From Ramlibacter lithotrophicus (GTDB taxonomy: Bacteria > Pseudomonadota > Gammaproteobacteria > Burkholderiales > Burkholderiaceae_C), in contig NZ_VTOX01000012.1 of the NCBI RefSeq assembly GCF_012184415.1, forward strand, positions 95,307-159,306: a stretch of 64,000 bases of DNA, in the 5' to 3' direction. Under the pieces are notes generated by a model, which worked only from the letters and a program-made list of their open reading frames with translations, was not told the DNA's origin and did no database searches. Position 1 is the stretch's first letter. Every line of letters starts with the position of its first letter. Shown one piece after another: positions 27,568-37,410 of the stretch. A program made the position numbers and the translations under genes.

Positions 27568-28632
27568 TCAGGCGATGGTTTGCGCCAGCCTCCACGCCTG
27601 CTCGGCGAGCGGCCTGACGCGGTTGCCGGCCTGCGCGGCCTGTGCGCTCGCGGCGTTGCCTTGCAGGGCCCGCTTCTTGATGCCTTGCACGATGCCGACC
27701 AGCCGGAACATGCCGAACACCAGGAAGTAGACCCAGTCCTCTCGACTCGGCTGGGCACGCCCGGTACGACGCAGGTACCACTGCAGGTACTCGGACTCGG
27801 ACGGAATGCCCAGCGCATGCAGGTCCAGGCCGGCCAGCCCGCGCGAGCCCTCCCCGGCCTGCATGTGCCAGGCCATGCAGTGGTAGGCGAAGTCGACCAT
27901 CGGATGGCCCAGCGTCGACAGTTCCCAGTCCAGCACCGCCACGATGCGCGGCTCGGTGGGATGGAAGATCACGTTGTCGAAACGGTAGTCGCCGTGCACG
28001 ATGCGCGCCTCGTCGCCGGGCGGGATGCGCGCCGGCAGCCATTCGATCAGGCGCTCCACGGCTTCGACCGGCTCGGTCTCGGCCGCGCGGTACTGCCTGG
28101 TCCAGCGGCCGACCTGCCGTTCGATGTAGCCGCCGGGCTTGCCGTAGTCGCCCAGGCCGACGGCGGCCGGATCGACGCGGTGCATCGCCGCGATCACGCG
28201 ATTCAGCTCGTCGAAACAGGCGCGCCGCTGCGACATCTCGATGCCGGGCAGGGCCGGGTCCCACAGCACCCGCCCGTCGACGTAGTCCATGATGTAGAAC
28301 ATCGCGCCGACCACGCCGGTGTCCTCGCACAGCGCATGGGCCCTGGCGACCGGAACGTCCGTCTTGGCCAGGGCGCTGATCACGCGGAACTCGCGGTCGA
28401 CGGCGTGGGCCGAAGGCAGCAGCTCGCCCGGCGGCTTGCGCCGCAGCACGTAGCGCTGCCCGCCGGCTTCCACCAGGAACGTCGGATTCGACTGCCCGCC
28501 CTTGAACTGCTCGACCTTCAGCTCGCCGGAGAACCCGTCGACATGCTGCGCCATCCAGCGCGCGAGCGCCGACTCGTCGAAGGCGTGTTGCGGCGCCACC
28601 GGCCGCGTGCCCATGAACTGCTCGAACGCCAT
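27568..28632 (-). CDS. phosphotransferase family protein (ACAD10/11 kinase-domain / LvaA-like)
   Basis: A 354-residue protein kinase-like phosphotransferase of the APH fold. The catalytic loop HGDYRFDN (H, D and N at the expected spacing) and the metal-binding VAVLDWELSTLGHP are clear, as is the early FKGGQSNPTFLV nucleotide loop. Close relatives are the kinase domains of eukaryotic ACAD10/11 and LvaA of the Pseudomonas levulinate pathway. Those phosphorylate 4-hydroxyacyl-CoA so that an acyl-CoA dehydrogenase-like enzyme can remove the phosphate. It sits 13 bp after the thiolase gene and 10 bp before an SDR gene. Role in hydroxy-acid breakdown is inferred. Confidence 0.9.
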   Translation of the reverse strand: MAFEQFMGTRPVAPQHAFDESALARWMAQHVDGFSGELKVEQFKGGQSNPTFLVEAGGQRYVLRRKPPGELLPSAHAVDREFRVISALAKTDVPVARAHALCEDTGVVGAMFYIMDYVDGRVLWDPALPGIEMSQRRACFDELNRVIAAMHRVDPAAVGLGDYGKPGGYIERQVGRWTRQYRAAETEPVEAVERLIEWLPARIPPGDEARIVHGDYRFDNVIFHPTEPRIVAVLDWELSTLGHPMVDFAYHCMAWHMQAGEGSRGLAGLDLHALGIPSESEYLQWYLRRTGRAQPSREDWVYFLVFGMFRLVGIVQGIKKRALQGNAASAQAAQAGNRVRPLAEQAWRLAQTIA

Positions 28633-28645
28633 CGGAGGACTTCGC

Positions 28646-29824
<1,179 letters not shown>

Positions 29825-29843
29825 GATCGAATGGTTCCCGGAG

Positions 29844-31931
29844 TCAGTTGAACGTCTTGCCTTCTTCGGCGAGCTTGAGCAGCAGCGGGGCCGGCTGCCA
29901 CGACGGATCGGCACCGGGCTCCGCGGCGAAGCGCTGCAGCGACCGCACCACGTTCGGCAGGCCGACGATGTCGGCATGCAGCATCGGGCCGCCGCGGTGG
30001 GCCGGGAAGCCGTAGCCGTTGAGATAGACCAGGTCGATGTCGCTCGCGCGGACGGCGATCCCGTCTTCCAGGATGCGCGCGCCCTCGTTCACCAGCGCGT
30101 AGATGCAGCGCTCGACGATCTCCTCGTCGCTGATCTTGCGCGGCGTGATGCCGTTTGCGGCGCGGTAGTCGGCGATCATCTGCTCGGTGGCCGCATCGGG
30201 GATCGGGTCGCGCTTGCCGGCCTCGTAGCGGTACCAGCCGGCACCGGTCTTCTGGCCGAAACGGCCGGCTTCGCACAACTTGTCGGCGACGATCGGCTTC
30301 ATGGCCACGCCCGCTTCGGCGGCCTTGCGCTTGCGCGTCGCCCAGCCGATGTCCAGGCCCGCCAGGTCGCCCATGCGGAACGGACCCATCGCCAGGCCGA
30401 ACTTCTGCAAGGCGCCGTCGATCTGTTGCGGCAGCGCGCCGGCGTGGATCAGCCCCTGGGCCGCGGCGCCGTAGCGCGCGATCATGCGATTGCCGATGAA
30501 GCCGTCGCACACGCCGGCCACCACGGCCACCTTCCTGATCTTCCTGGCCAGGTCGACGCAGGTGGCCAGCACGTCGGGCGCGGTCCTGGCGCCGCGCACG
30601 ATCTCCAGCAGCCGCATGACGTTGGCCGGGCTGAAGAAGTGCAGGCCCAGCACGTCGTCGGGCCGCTTCGTGAACGTCGCGATCCGGTCGATGTCCAGGT
30701 AGGAGGTGTTGGACGCCAGAATAGCCCCGGCCTTGCACACCTCGTCGAGGTGGCGGAACACCTGCTCCTTGACGTCCATGTTCTCGAACACGGCTTCGAT
30801 GACGAGGTCGACCTCGGCGAACGGCGCGTAATCGAGGCTGGGCGTGATCAACGCCATGCGCTGCTCCACCTGCTCCTGCGTCAGCTTGCCCTTCTTCGCC
30901 GAGTTCTCGTAGTTCTTGCGGATGGTGGCCAGGCCCTTGTCCAGCGCCTCCTGCTTCATCTCCAGCAGCACGACGGGAATGCCGGCATTCAGGAAGTTCA
31001 TCGTGATGCCGCCGCCCATCGTGCCGGCGCCGATGACGCCCACCTTGCGGATGGCACGCAGCGGCGTGTCCTCCGGCAGCCCGGGGATCTTGCGCGCGGC
31101 GCGCTCGGCGGTGAACACATGTCGCAGCGCGCGCGCCTCGGGCGTGGCCATCAGCGAAACGAACGCTTCGCGCTCCAGCTTGATGCCCTCGTCGAAGGGC
31201 TTCGTCAGCGACCAGCCGACCGCTTCCACGCACTTGAGCGGCGCGGGGTACGGGCCGGCGACGGCGCCCACGGTGTTGCGCGCGAACTGGAGCAGGGGCT
31301 CGCCCTGCGGATCCTTCAGCTTGATGTCGCGCAGCCGCTTGAGCGGCAGCTGGTCCGCGACGATCCGCTCGGCGAGCGCGATCGCGGCCGGCACCGGATC
31401 GCCATCGACCACCTCGTCGAGCAGCGCCGTGCCCTTGAGCTTGCCCGCCGGCACGGTGGCGCCCGACGTGATCATGTTCAGCGCCGTCTCGACGCCCAGC
31501 GCGCGCGGCAGCCGCTGCGTGCCGCCCGCGCCCGGCAGGAGGCCCAGCTTCACTTCGGGCAGCGCGATCTGGGCGTCGGCGCGGGCGACGCGGTAATGCG
31601 CGCCCATCGCCAGTTCCAGTCCGCCGCCCATGCAGACGCCGGAGATCGCCGCCACCACGGGCTTGGGCGAACTCTCGATGGCCGCGATCACGACCGGCAG
31701 GCGCGGCTCGCGCGCCGCGTTGGGCGTGCCGAACTCCTTCACGTCGGCGCCGCCGGAGAACGCCTTGTCGTCGCCCGTGATGACGATCGCCTTCGCGTCG
31801 GCGTCGGCCAGCGCGCGATCGAGTGCCGCCACGATGCCGGTGCGCAGCGCGGCGCCGAGGCCGTTGACCGGCGGTGAGTCGAGGGTGATGACGGCGGTGC
31901 GACCACGCACGTCGTAACGGGTGCTGCTCAT
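29844..31931 (-). CDS. fused enoyl-CoA hydratase / 3-hydroxyacyl-CoA dehydrogenase (FadB/FadJ type)
   Basis: A 695-residue bifunctional beta-oxidation enzyme. The N-terminal crotonase domain (about 1-200) has [22 protein letters not shown] and the [19 protein letters not shown] block with its catalytic Glu. The dehydrogenase part begins near 290 with the NAD loop [13 protein letters not shown], followed by [15 protein letters not shown] and two C-terminal helical domains. It is the first gene of a four-gene operon with thiolase, phosphotransferase and SDR. It is divergent from another SDR gene across a 322-bp region with palindromic sites. Confidence 0.95.
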   Translation of the reverse strand: MSSTRYDVRGRTAVITLDSPPVNGLGAALRTGIVAALDRALADADAKAIVITGDDKAFSGGADVKEFGTPNAAREPRLPVVIAAIESSPKPVVAAISGVCMGGGLELAMGAHYRVARADAQIALPEVKLGLLPGAGGTQRLPRALGVETALNMITSGATVPAGKLKGTALLDEVVDGDPVPAAIALAERIVADQLPLKRLRDIKLKDPQGEPLLQFARNTVGAVAGPYPAPLKCVEAVGWSLTKPFDEGIKLEREAFVSLMATPEARALRHVFTAERAARKIPGLPEDTPLRAIRKVGVIGAGTMGGGITMNFLNAGIPVVLLEMKQEALDKGLATIRKNYENSAKKGKLTQEQVEQRMALITPSLDYAPFAEVDLVIEAVFENMDVKEQVFRHLDEVCKAGAILASNTSYLDIDRIATFTKRPDDVLGLHFFSPANVMRLLEIVRGARTAPDVLATCVDLARKIRKVAVVAGVCDGFIGNRMIARYGAAAQGLIHAGALPQQIDGALQKFGLAMGPFRMGDLAGLDIGWATRKRKAAEAGVAMKPIVADKLCEAGRFGQKTGAGWYRYEAGKRDPIPDAATEQMIADYRAANGITPRKISDEEIVERCIYALVNEGARILEDGIAVRASDIDLVYLNGYGFPAHRGGPMLHADIVGLPNVVRSLQRFAAEPGADPSWQPAPLLLKLAEEGKTFN

Positions 31932-32018
31932 GGCAGGCGTCTCCTTGTGACGAACGGCCCGCTGGGGGCCTCTGCAGGGGTGTGGGTGAAGCGCCGCGGC
32001 CGGGCCTCGGCATTGATG

Positions 32019-32200
32019 TTCTGCAAAGCAGAACTGCTTGAAGCTACATCCGGGGCGATGCTAGCACCCGGTGCCGGCGGTGTAAATCACGAGCGCTGGC
32101 GCCGAGTCGCCACCGCGCCAGTGCCGCGTTGACAGGGCCGCGGGCCGGACGGAACAATCGGCCGCTCCCCCGGCGTGGCCCTTGTTCTGCAGTGCAGCCG
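32019..32200. promoter_or_regulatory. paired palindromic operators (TTCTGC-N3-GCAGAA type) in the divergent control region
   Basis: The 322 bp between the two fatty-acid operons (31932-32253) holds a perfect palindrome TTCTGC-AAA-GCAGAA at 32019-32033. It overlaps a second one, AAGCAG-AA-CTGCTT, at 32026-32039. A near copy, TTCTGC-AGT-GCAGCC, stands at 32185-32199, close to the rightward start. Such sites suggest an IclR-type or similar dimeric regulator acting on both operons. No regulator gene is adjacent. The rest of the interval shows no other clear element. Confidence 0.55.
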
Positions 32201-32253
32201 CATGGCCGGCGCCGGGCCGGACGGATCACCCCAACCCTTTGCCCGAAAGCTTC

Positions 32254-33021
32254 ATGCCCTCACTGTTCGACCTGACCGGCAAGGCCGCCATCGTCACCGG
32301 ATCCTCGCGCGGCATCGGCCGCGCCATCGCGGAGCGGCTCGCCGAACACGGCGCGCGCGTCGTCATCTCCTCGCGCAAGCTTGAGCCGTGCCAGGAAGTG
32401 GCGGCCGCAATCAACGCGCGCCACGGCGCTGGCCGGGCCAGCGCGTGCTCGGCGAACATCTCCTCCAGGGAAGCGCTGCAGGCGCTGGCGGACCACGCGA
32501 ACCAGGCGTTCGGACGCATCGACGTGCTGGTCTGCAACGCCGCGAGCAATCCCTATTACGGACCGCTCGGCGGCATCAGCGACGACGAGTTCCGCAAGAT
32601 CCTGGACAACAACATCATCAGCAACCACTGGCTGATCAACATGTGCGTGCCGCAGATGATCGAGCGGCGCGAGGGCTCCGTCATCATCGTCTCGTCGATC
32701 GGGGGCCTGCGCGGCAGCCCGATCATCGGCGCGTACAACGTGTCGAAGGCGGCGGACTTCCAGCTGGCGCGCAATTACGCGGTCGAACTGGGACCGCACA
32801 ACGTGCGCGTGAACTGCATCGCGCCGGGCCTGGTGCGCACCGACTTCGCACGGGCGTTGTGGCAGAACCCGGAAACGCTGGAGCGGGCCACCCGCACCTC
32901 GCCGCTGCGCCGCATCGGCGAGCCGGACGAGATCGCCGGCGCGGCCGTCTTCCTCGCGTCGAAGGCCTCGAGCTTCACCACCGGCCACACCATCATCTGC
33001 GACGGCGGCGTGCTGGTATGA
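32254..33021 (+). CDS. SDR-family oxidoreductase
   Basis: A 255-residue short-chain dehydrogenase/reductase. TGSSRGIGRA (cofactor loop), CNAAS, the active site S...YNVSK in SSIGGLRGSPIIGAYNVSKAA, and the C-terminal TGHTIICDGG are all present. It is the first gene of the right-hand operon and is followed after 13 bp by two acyl-CoA dehydrogenase genes. A hydroxyacyl-CoA or alcohol step is inferred. The start ATG at 32254 fits the family; an ATG at 32182 would add an unlikely leader. Confidence 0.93.
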   Translation: MPSLFDLTGKAAIVTGSSRGIGRAIAERLAEHGARVVISSRKLEPCQEVAAAINARHGAGRASACSANISSREALQALADHANQAFGRIDVLVCNAASNPYYGPLGGISDDEFRKILDNNIISNHWLINMCVPQMIERREGSVIIVSSIGGLRGSPIIGAYNVSKAADFQLARNYAVELGPHNVRVNCIAPGLVRTDFARALWQNPETLERATRTSPLRRIGEPDEIAGAAVFLASKASSFTTGHTIICDGGVLV

Positions 33022-33034
33022 GAAAGGACAAGCC

Positions 33035-34228
33035 ATGAGCGAGACCACCACCGACCTCGATGCCTTCCGGCTCGAGACCCGTGCCTGGCTGGAAGCGAAC
33101 TGCCCGCCGGAGATGCGCCAGCCGCCGAAGACCGAGGCCGACGTCTGCTGGGGCGGCAAGCGCTTCACGTTCCAGAGCGAGGCGCAGCGGCTGTGGCTGC
33201 AGCGCATGGGCGAGCGTGGCTGGACGGTGCCGGCGTGGCCGCGCGAATACGGCGGCGGCGGGCTCTCGCATGCCGAGGCCGCGGTCCTGCGCGAGGAGAT
33301 GGCGCGGCTGCGCTGCCGGCCGCCGTTGCAAAGTTTCGGCATCTGGATGCTGGGCCCGGCGCTCCTGAAGTACGGGTCCGAGGAACAGAAACGCCACTAC
33401 CTGCGGCAGATCGCGCGCGGCGAGATCCGCTGGTGCCAGGGCTACTCGGAGCCCAACGCCGGCTCCGACCTGGCGTCGCTCGCGACCAAGGCACAGGTCA
33501 AGGACGATCACTTCCTGGTCGACGGCCAGAAGATCTGGACCTCGTATGCCGACGAGAGCGACTGGATGTTCTGCCTGGTGCGAACCGACACCAGCAGGAA
33601 GCACACCGGCATCAGCTTCATCCTCATCGACATGACGACGCCCGGCGTGAGCACGCGGCCGATCCGGCTGATCTCGGGCAAGTCACCGTTCTGCGAGACC
33701 TTCTTCGACAACGTGAAGGTGCCGCTCGCCAACCTGGTCGGCGAGCTCAATGCCGGCTGGACCATCGCCAAGTACCTGCTGACGCACGAGCGCGAAATGA
33801 TCGGCGCGATCGGCGAGCGCGCGCTGCCGCCGCCGGTGGGCCGCTACGCCCTCGAAAGGATCGGCCGCGACGAACAGGGGCGCCTGGACGATCCGGTGCT
33901 GCGCGCCGGGATCGCGCGCTTCGAGGTCGACGAGGCGGCGTTCCGCGCCTGGCTCAAGCTGGCGGGCGAGCAGGCCCGCGCCGGCGAGGCCCATCCCGCC
34001 GTCTCTTCGGCGTTGAAGTACTACGGCGCGGAGCTGAACAAGCGGCGCTGGGAACTGATGATCGCGGCCGGCGGCGCGGACGCGCTGGAGTGGGAAGGCG
34101 CCCGCTCGCAGGAAGGCACGGCCGCCCGTACCTGGCTGCGCACCAAGGGCAATTCGATCGAGGGCGGCACCAGCGAGGTGCAGTTGAACGTGGTGGCCAA
34201 GCGCGTGCTGGGCCTGCCGGGCGCGTGA
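33035..34228 (+). CDS. acyl-CoA dehydrogenase family protein
   Basis: A 397-residue FAD-dependent dehydrogenase. WCQGYSEPNAGSDLASL, DGQKIWTS and a C-terminal IEGGTSEVQLNVVAKRVLG are visible. The usual catalytic Glu is at the IEGGTS site. It forms a pair with the next gene, 10 bp downstream, as in large and small subunit dehydrogenases. Compared with the pair at 1387-3741 the sequences differ clearly, so it is not a recent duplicate. Substrate not predictable; the operon context suggests branched, aromatic-chain or hydroxy-acid CoA esters. Confidence 0.93.
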   Translation: MSETTTDLDAFRLETRAWLEANCPPEMRQPPKTEADVCWGGKRFTFQSEAQRLWLQRMGERGWTVPAWPREYGGGGLSHAEAAVLREEMARLRCRPPLQSFGIWMLGPALLKYGSEEQKRHYLRQIARGEIRWCQGYSEPNAGSDLASLATKAQVKDDHFLVDGQKIWTSYADESDWMFCLVRTDTSRKHTGISFILIDMTTPGVSTRPIRLISGKSPFCETFFDNVKVPLANLVGELNAGWTIAKYLLTHEREMIGAIGERALPPPVGRYALERIGRDEQGRLDDPVLRAGIARFEVDEAAFRAWLKLAGEQARAGEAHPAVSSALKYYGAELNKRRWELMIAAGGADALEWEGARSQEGTAARTWLRTKGNSIEGGTSEVQLNVVAKRVLGLPGA

Positions 34229-34238
34229 GGAGAGCGAC

Positions 34239-35363
34239 ATGACCTGGATTCCGAACGAAGAACGCCGGCTGCTGCGCGACAGCGCGCAGGCGTTCCTGGC
34301 CGACCGCGCGCCGGTCGCCCACCTGCGCCAGCTGCGCGACGCGGCCGATCCCAAGGGGTATTCGCCGCAGCTGTGGTCGGACTTTGCCGGGCAGGGCTAC
34401 AGCGCCACGCTGGTGCCCGAAGACCATGGCGGCCTGGGACTGGGCGTGGTCGAAGCCGGCCTGATCGCCGAGCAGATCGGGCACACGCTGGCGCCGACGC
34501 CTTTCCTTTCCACGGCGGTGCTCGCCGCCTGGCTGCTCAGGACGGCTGGCACGCCGGCGCAGCAGGCGGCCTGGCTGGCGCGCATCGCGGAGGCGGACGC
34601 CATCCTGGCGCTGGCGGCGGACGAGCGGCCGCGGCACCGCGCCTCGGCCATCGCGACCACCGCCCGGCGCGACGGCGACGAGTGGGTGGTCGACGGCCGC
34701 AAGCTGCTGGTCGTCGACGGCCACGTGGCGCAGGCCTTCATCGTCTCGGCCCGCACCGAGTCGGGCGCCGTGGCCCTGCTGCTGGTGCCGTCAGGAACGC
34801 CGGGCCTGCAGGTGGAACGCACGGTGATGGTCGATGCGCACAACGCCGCACGCGTGACGCTCGACGGCGCGCGGGTGCGGGCCGACGCGGTGATCGGCTC
34901 GCCGGACACCGGCGCGGCGCTGCTGGAACAGGTGCTGGACGTGGGCCGCGCCGTTGCGGCGGCGGAACTGCTCGGACTGGCCGACGAAGTGTTCGACCGG
35001 ACGGTGCAATACCTGAAGGAGCGCAAGCAGTTCGACCGCGCGATCGGCGAGTTCCAGGCGCTCCAGCACCGCGCGGCGGAACTGTTCTGCGACCTCGAGC
35101 TGACCCGCGCCATCGTGCGGCAGGCGCTGGCCGCCATCGACGAACGGGCCAAGAACGCGCCGCTGCTGGTGGCGCAGGCGAAGGCCCGCGCGTGCCTCAC
35201 CGCCAATCGCGCGGTGCAGGAAGGCGTGCAGATGCACGGCGGCATCGGCATGACCGACGAACTGGACATGGGCCTGTTCATGAAGCGCGCCCGCGTCCTG
35301 CAGGAACTGTTCGGCGATGCGGCGGTGCAGATGGACCGCGTCGCCGTTTTGTCGGGGTATTGA
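34239..35363 (+). CDS. acyl-CoA dehydrogenase family protein (partner subunit)
   Basis: A 374-residue acyl-CoA dehydrogenase fold protein with the partner-type C-terminus MHGGIGMTDELDMGLFMKRARVLQELFGD and no GSDLA motif. It follows its larger partner by 10 bp with GAGGAGAGCGAC before the ATG. Residues 100-135 are rich in Ala and Arg (WLARIAEADAILALAADERP). A heterodimeric dehydrogenase with the gene at 33035 is inferred. It is the last gene of this operon and converges with the DUF4214 gene 45 bp away. Confidence 0.9.
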   Translation: MTWIPNEERRLLRDSAQAFLADRAPVAHLRQLRDAADPKGYSPQLWSDFAGQGYSATLVPEDHGGLGLGVVEAGLIAEQIGHTLAPTPFLSTAVLAAWLLRTAGTPAQQAAWLARIAEADAILALAADERPRHRASAIATTARRDGDEWVVDGRKLLVVDGHVAQAFIVSARTESGAVALLLVPSGTPGLQVERTVMVDAHNAARVTLDGARVRADAVIGSPDTGAALLEQVLDVGRAVAAAELLGLADEVFDRTVQYLKERKQFDRAIGEFQALQHRAAELFCDLELTRAIVRQALAAIDERAKNAPLLVAQAKARACLTANRAVQEGVQMHGGIGMTDELDMGLFMKRARVLQELFGDAAVQMDRVAVLSGY

Positions 35364-35408
35364 TTCGACAGCCGGACGCAGAGGCCGCGGAAGCCTTTCA
35401 ACAGCGAT

Positions 35409-37211
35409 TCAGAACCACGCCGGGTCCAGCTGCTGCACGCTGCCGGTGAAACCGGCCATCTGGTCGGTGTTGAGCGACAGCGTGGCGGCGTAGGCGAGCG
35501 CGTCGCCGCCGCTGGCGAACTGGCCCGCCAGCGCCTGCACCGCGGCATCGTCGGGCGACGTGCCGACCAGCGTCCGGTACAGGTGCAGCACCAGGTCCGC
35601 GGACGACGCGCCGGGCGCGTACGCGTCCACCATCCGCTGCGCGAGCACCCCCATGTCGGCGGCTTCGTCCGCCTGCGCGGTCCATCGGCTCAGCTCACCC
35701 TGCCCCGGCAGCGTTCCGAACGCCGCCCGGTACAGGGCTGCCGCCTGCCAAGCATGGCCGCCGTCCGCATCGCCCGCGGGCGCCTGCGTGTCGAAGGCGA
35801 AGAGCGCATCCGAAAGCCGCACGCGCTCCACGTTCGCGAGCGTGTCGGTGTCCGAGGCCGTCGTGACCGTCAGCACGCCACCGGCGACCGCGTACCCCTG
35901 CACCGCTGCCAGCGACGCATCGGTCATGAAGGTGTCGGTGCCGGCGCCGCCGTCCACGCTGTCGTTGCCGGCGGTGCCATGCAGCAGGTCGTCACCGGCG
36001 AGGCCCAGGATCGCTTCGCCGCGCGCAGGAGCGGCGGTATTGCCCGCCGCGTCGCTGTCCGGGGCCGGAGGGTCCGATGCGATCTCCGTGTCCGCGAAAC
36101 GCTGCGTGAACACGTCCAGGCTGCCGTCCGCGCCGGCCGCGGTCCAGGCCAGCGCCCAGCCGCCGCCGGGCAATGCCGTGACCAGCGCCTCGCCCCCGTT
36201 GGTCTCCACGCGCTGTTCGCCACCCACCGCCGCGCCCGCGGCGTCGAAACGCTGCGCCACCAGGTCGGCGCCGCTCGCATCCTGGCCTGGGGTCGGCCAG
36301 AAGAGCACGAAGCCGCCGTCGGCGAGCGCCTGCGCTTCATGAGGCACATGGGCCGCCAACGTGCGCGCCGCCACGGGCGCGCCGGTGCCGTCCAGCAGCT
36401 GCAGATACGGCTGCGCCTCGTCGGTCGACCACAGCACGTAGCCTTCCTTCAGGGCCAGCAGGATCGAATCGCCGGCCAGCGGGCTGCCATCGGCCGCGGT
36501 CGCAATGGTGTGCGTGCGCTCCAGGCTGTCCGAGGGCGTGAAGCGAACGAGCGACTGGCCGCCGGCGACGTACTGCTCGACGAACAGCAGCCCGCCGTCG
36601 GGCAGGGTCGCGAACGAGGCCTGCGCGCCCGGCTCGCCGGCGCCGAACAGGCGCGCGCCGCGGCCCACCGGCTCGCCGCGACTGTCGAAGCTCGCCAGCG
36701 CGCCGGTGACACTGGTTTCCTGGCCGCCTTGCACCTGGACCACGTCCCAGGTGACGGCCCACGAGCCGTCGGGCCAGGTGAGCAAACCCGGCTCCCGGGC
36801 GATCCGGTAGTCCTGGGCCAGCGACGAATGCGTGAGCGATCCCGCTTCGTAGGCGCCGCCGAGCGGCACGCCGCTCGCGTCGAAACGCTGGACGAAAACG
36901 CTGGACACCTCCATCGAAAAGCCGTCGCGGGGGACGCTGCGGGTAACCGTGTACGCAGCGACCACGCTGCCATCGCCCAGCACCGCCAGCGCCGCGTCGG
37001 GGTGCTCGCGCAGGTCCAGGGCGATCGCCGTTTCCGCGCCAGCCTTCGCCCCGGCGGCGTCGAAGCGCTGCAGCGCCAGCTGGCTGCCGTCGCCGGCGCC
37101 GGCCCAGGCGACCGCATAGCCGCCATCCGCCAATGCGCCAACCGCTCGCGCCGTCTGGTCGCCACCGACCGTGGTGTTGACCGTCCCCGCCTGTCCCGCC
37201 GTACTGCTCAT
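35409..37211 (-). CDS. RTX-repeat protein with C-terminal DUF4214 domain
   Basis: A 600-residue acidic protein with no N-terminal signal peptide. Residues 20-390 contain at least six degenerate repeats with the pattern DGGxxxxW followed by QRFDAAGxxxG, likely a beta-propeller or similar fold. Residues about 400-430 hold a short RTX-type calcium motif (GDDLLHGTAGNDSVDGGAG). The C-terminus, about 490-595, matches DUF4214 (AALYRAAFGTLPGQGELSRW, then LVLHLYRTLVGTSPDD). This build suits export by a type I secretion system through a C-terminal signal. It follows the giant VCBS gene by 199 bp. No type I secretion genes are in the window. Confidence 0.85.
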   Translation of the reverse strand: MSSTAGQAGTVNTTVGGDQTARAVGALADGGYAVAWAGAGDGSQLALQRFDAAGAKAGAETAIALDLREHPDAALAVLGDGSVVAAYTVTRSVPRDGFSMEVSSVFVQRFDASGVPLGGAYEAGSLTHSSLAQDYRIAREPGLLTWPDGSWAVTWDVVQVQGGQETSVTGALASFDSRGEPVGRGARLFGAGEPGAQASFATLPDGGLLFVEQYVAGGQSLVRFTPSDSLERTHTIATAADGSPLAGDSILLALKEGYVLWSTDEAQPYLQLLDGTGAPVAARTLAAHVPHEAQALADGGFVLFWPTPGQDASGADLVAQRFDAAGAAVGGEQRVETNGGEALVTALPGGGWALAWTAAGADGSLDVFTQRFADTEIASDPPAPDSDAAGNTAAPARGEAILGLAGDDLLHGTAGNDSVDGGAGTDTFMTDASLAAVQGYAVAGGVLTVTTASDTDTLANVERVRLSDALFAFDTQAPAGDADGGHAWQAAALYRAAFGTLPGQGELSRWTAQADEAADMGVLAQRMVDAYAPGASSADLVLHLYRTLVGTSPDDAAVQALAGQFASGGDALAYAATLSLNTDQMAGFTGSVQQLDPAWF

Positions 37212-37410
37212 GTCGTGGTGCCCCTGCCCCGGTGTTCGAAGCTGAGCCAGAGTCTCACGGCTGGGCTGGGCGGCGTCTGTGAGCGACGCCAGATGCCCGG
37301 CGTAGGCGGCCCCCTACAACACCATCTGTTTCTGCAAGCGGAGGCAACGAAAGCAACAAGACCGCGCGCCGCCAGACGTGGCCTGCGGAATTTTCCACGG
37401 GCCTGTCGCG

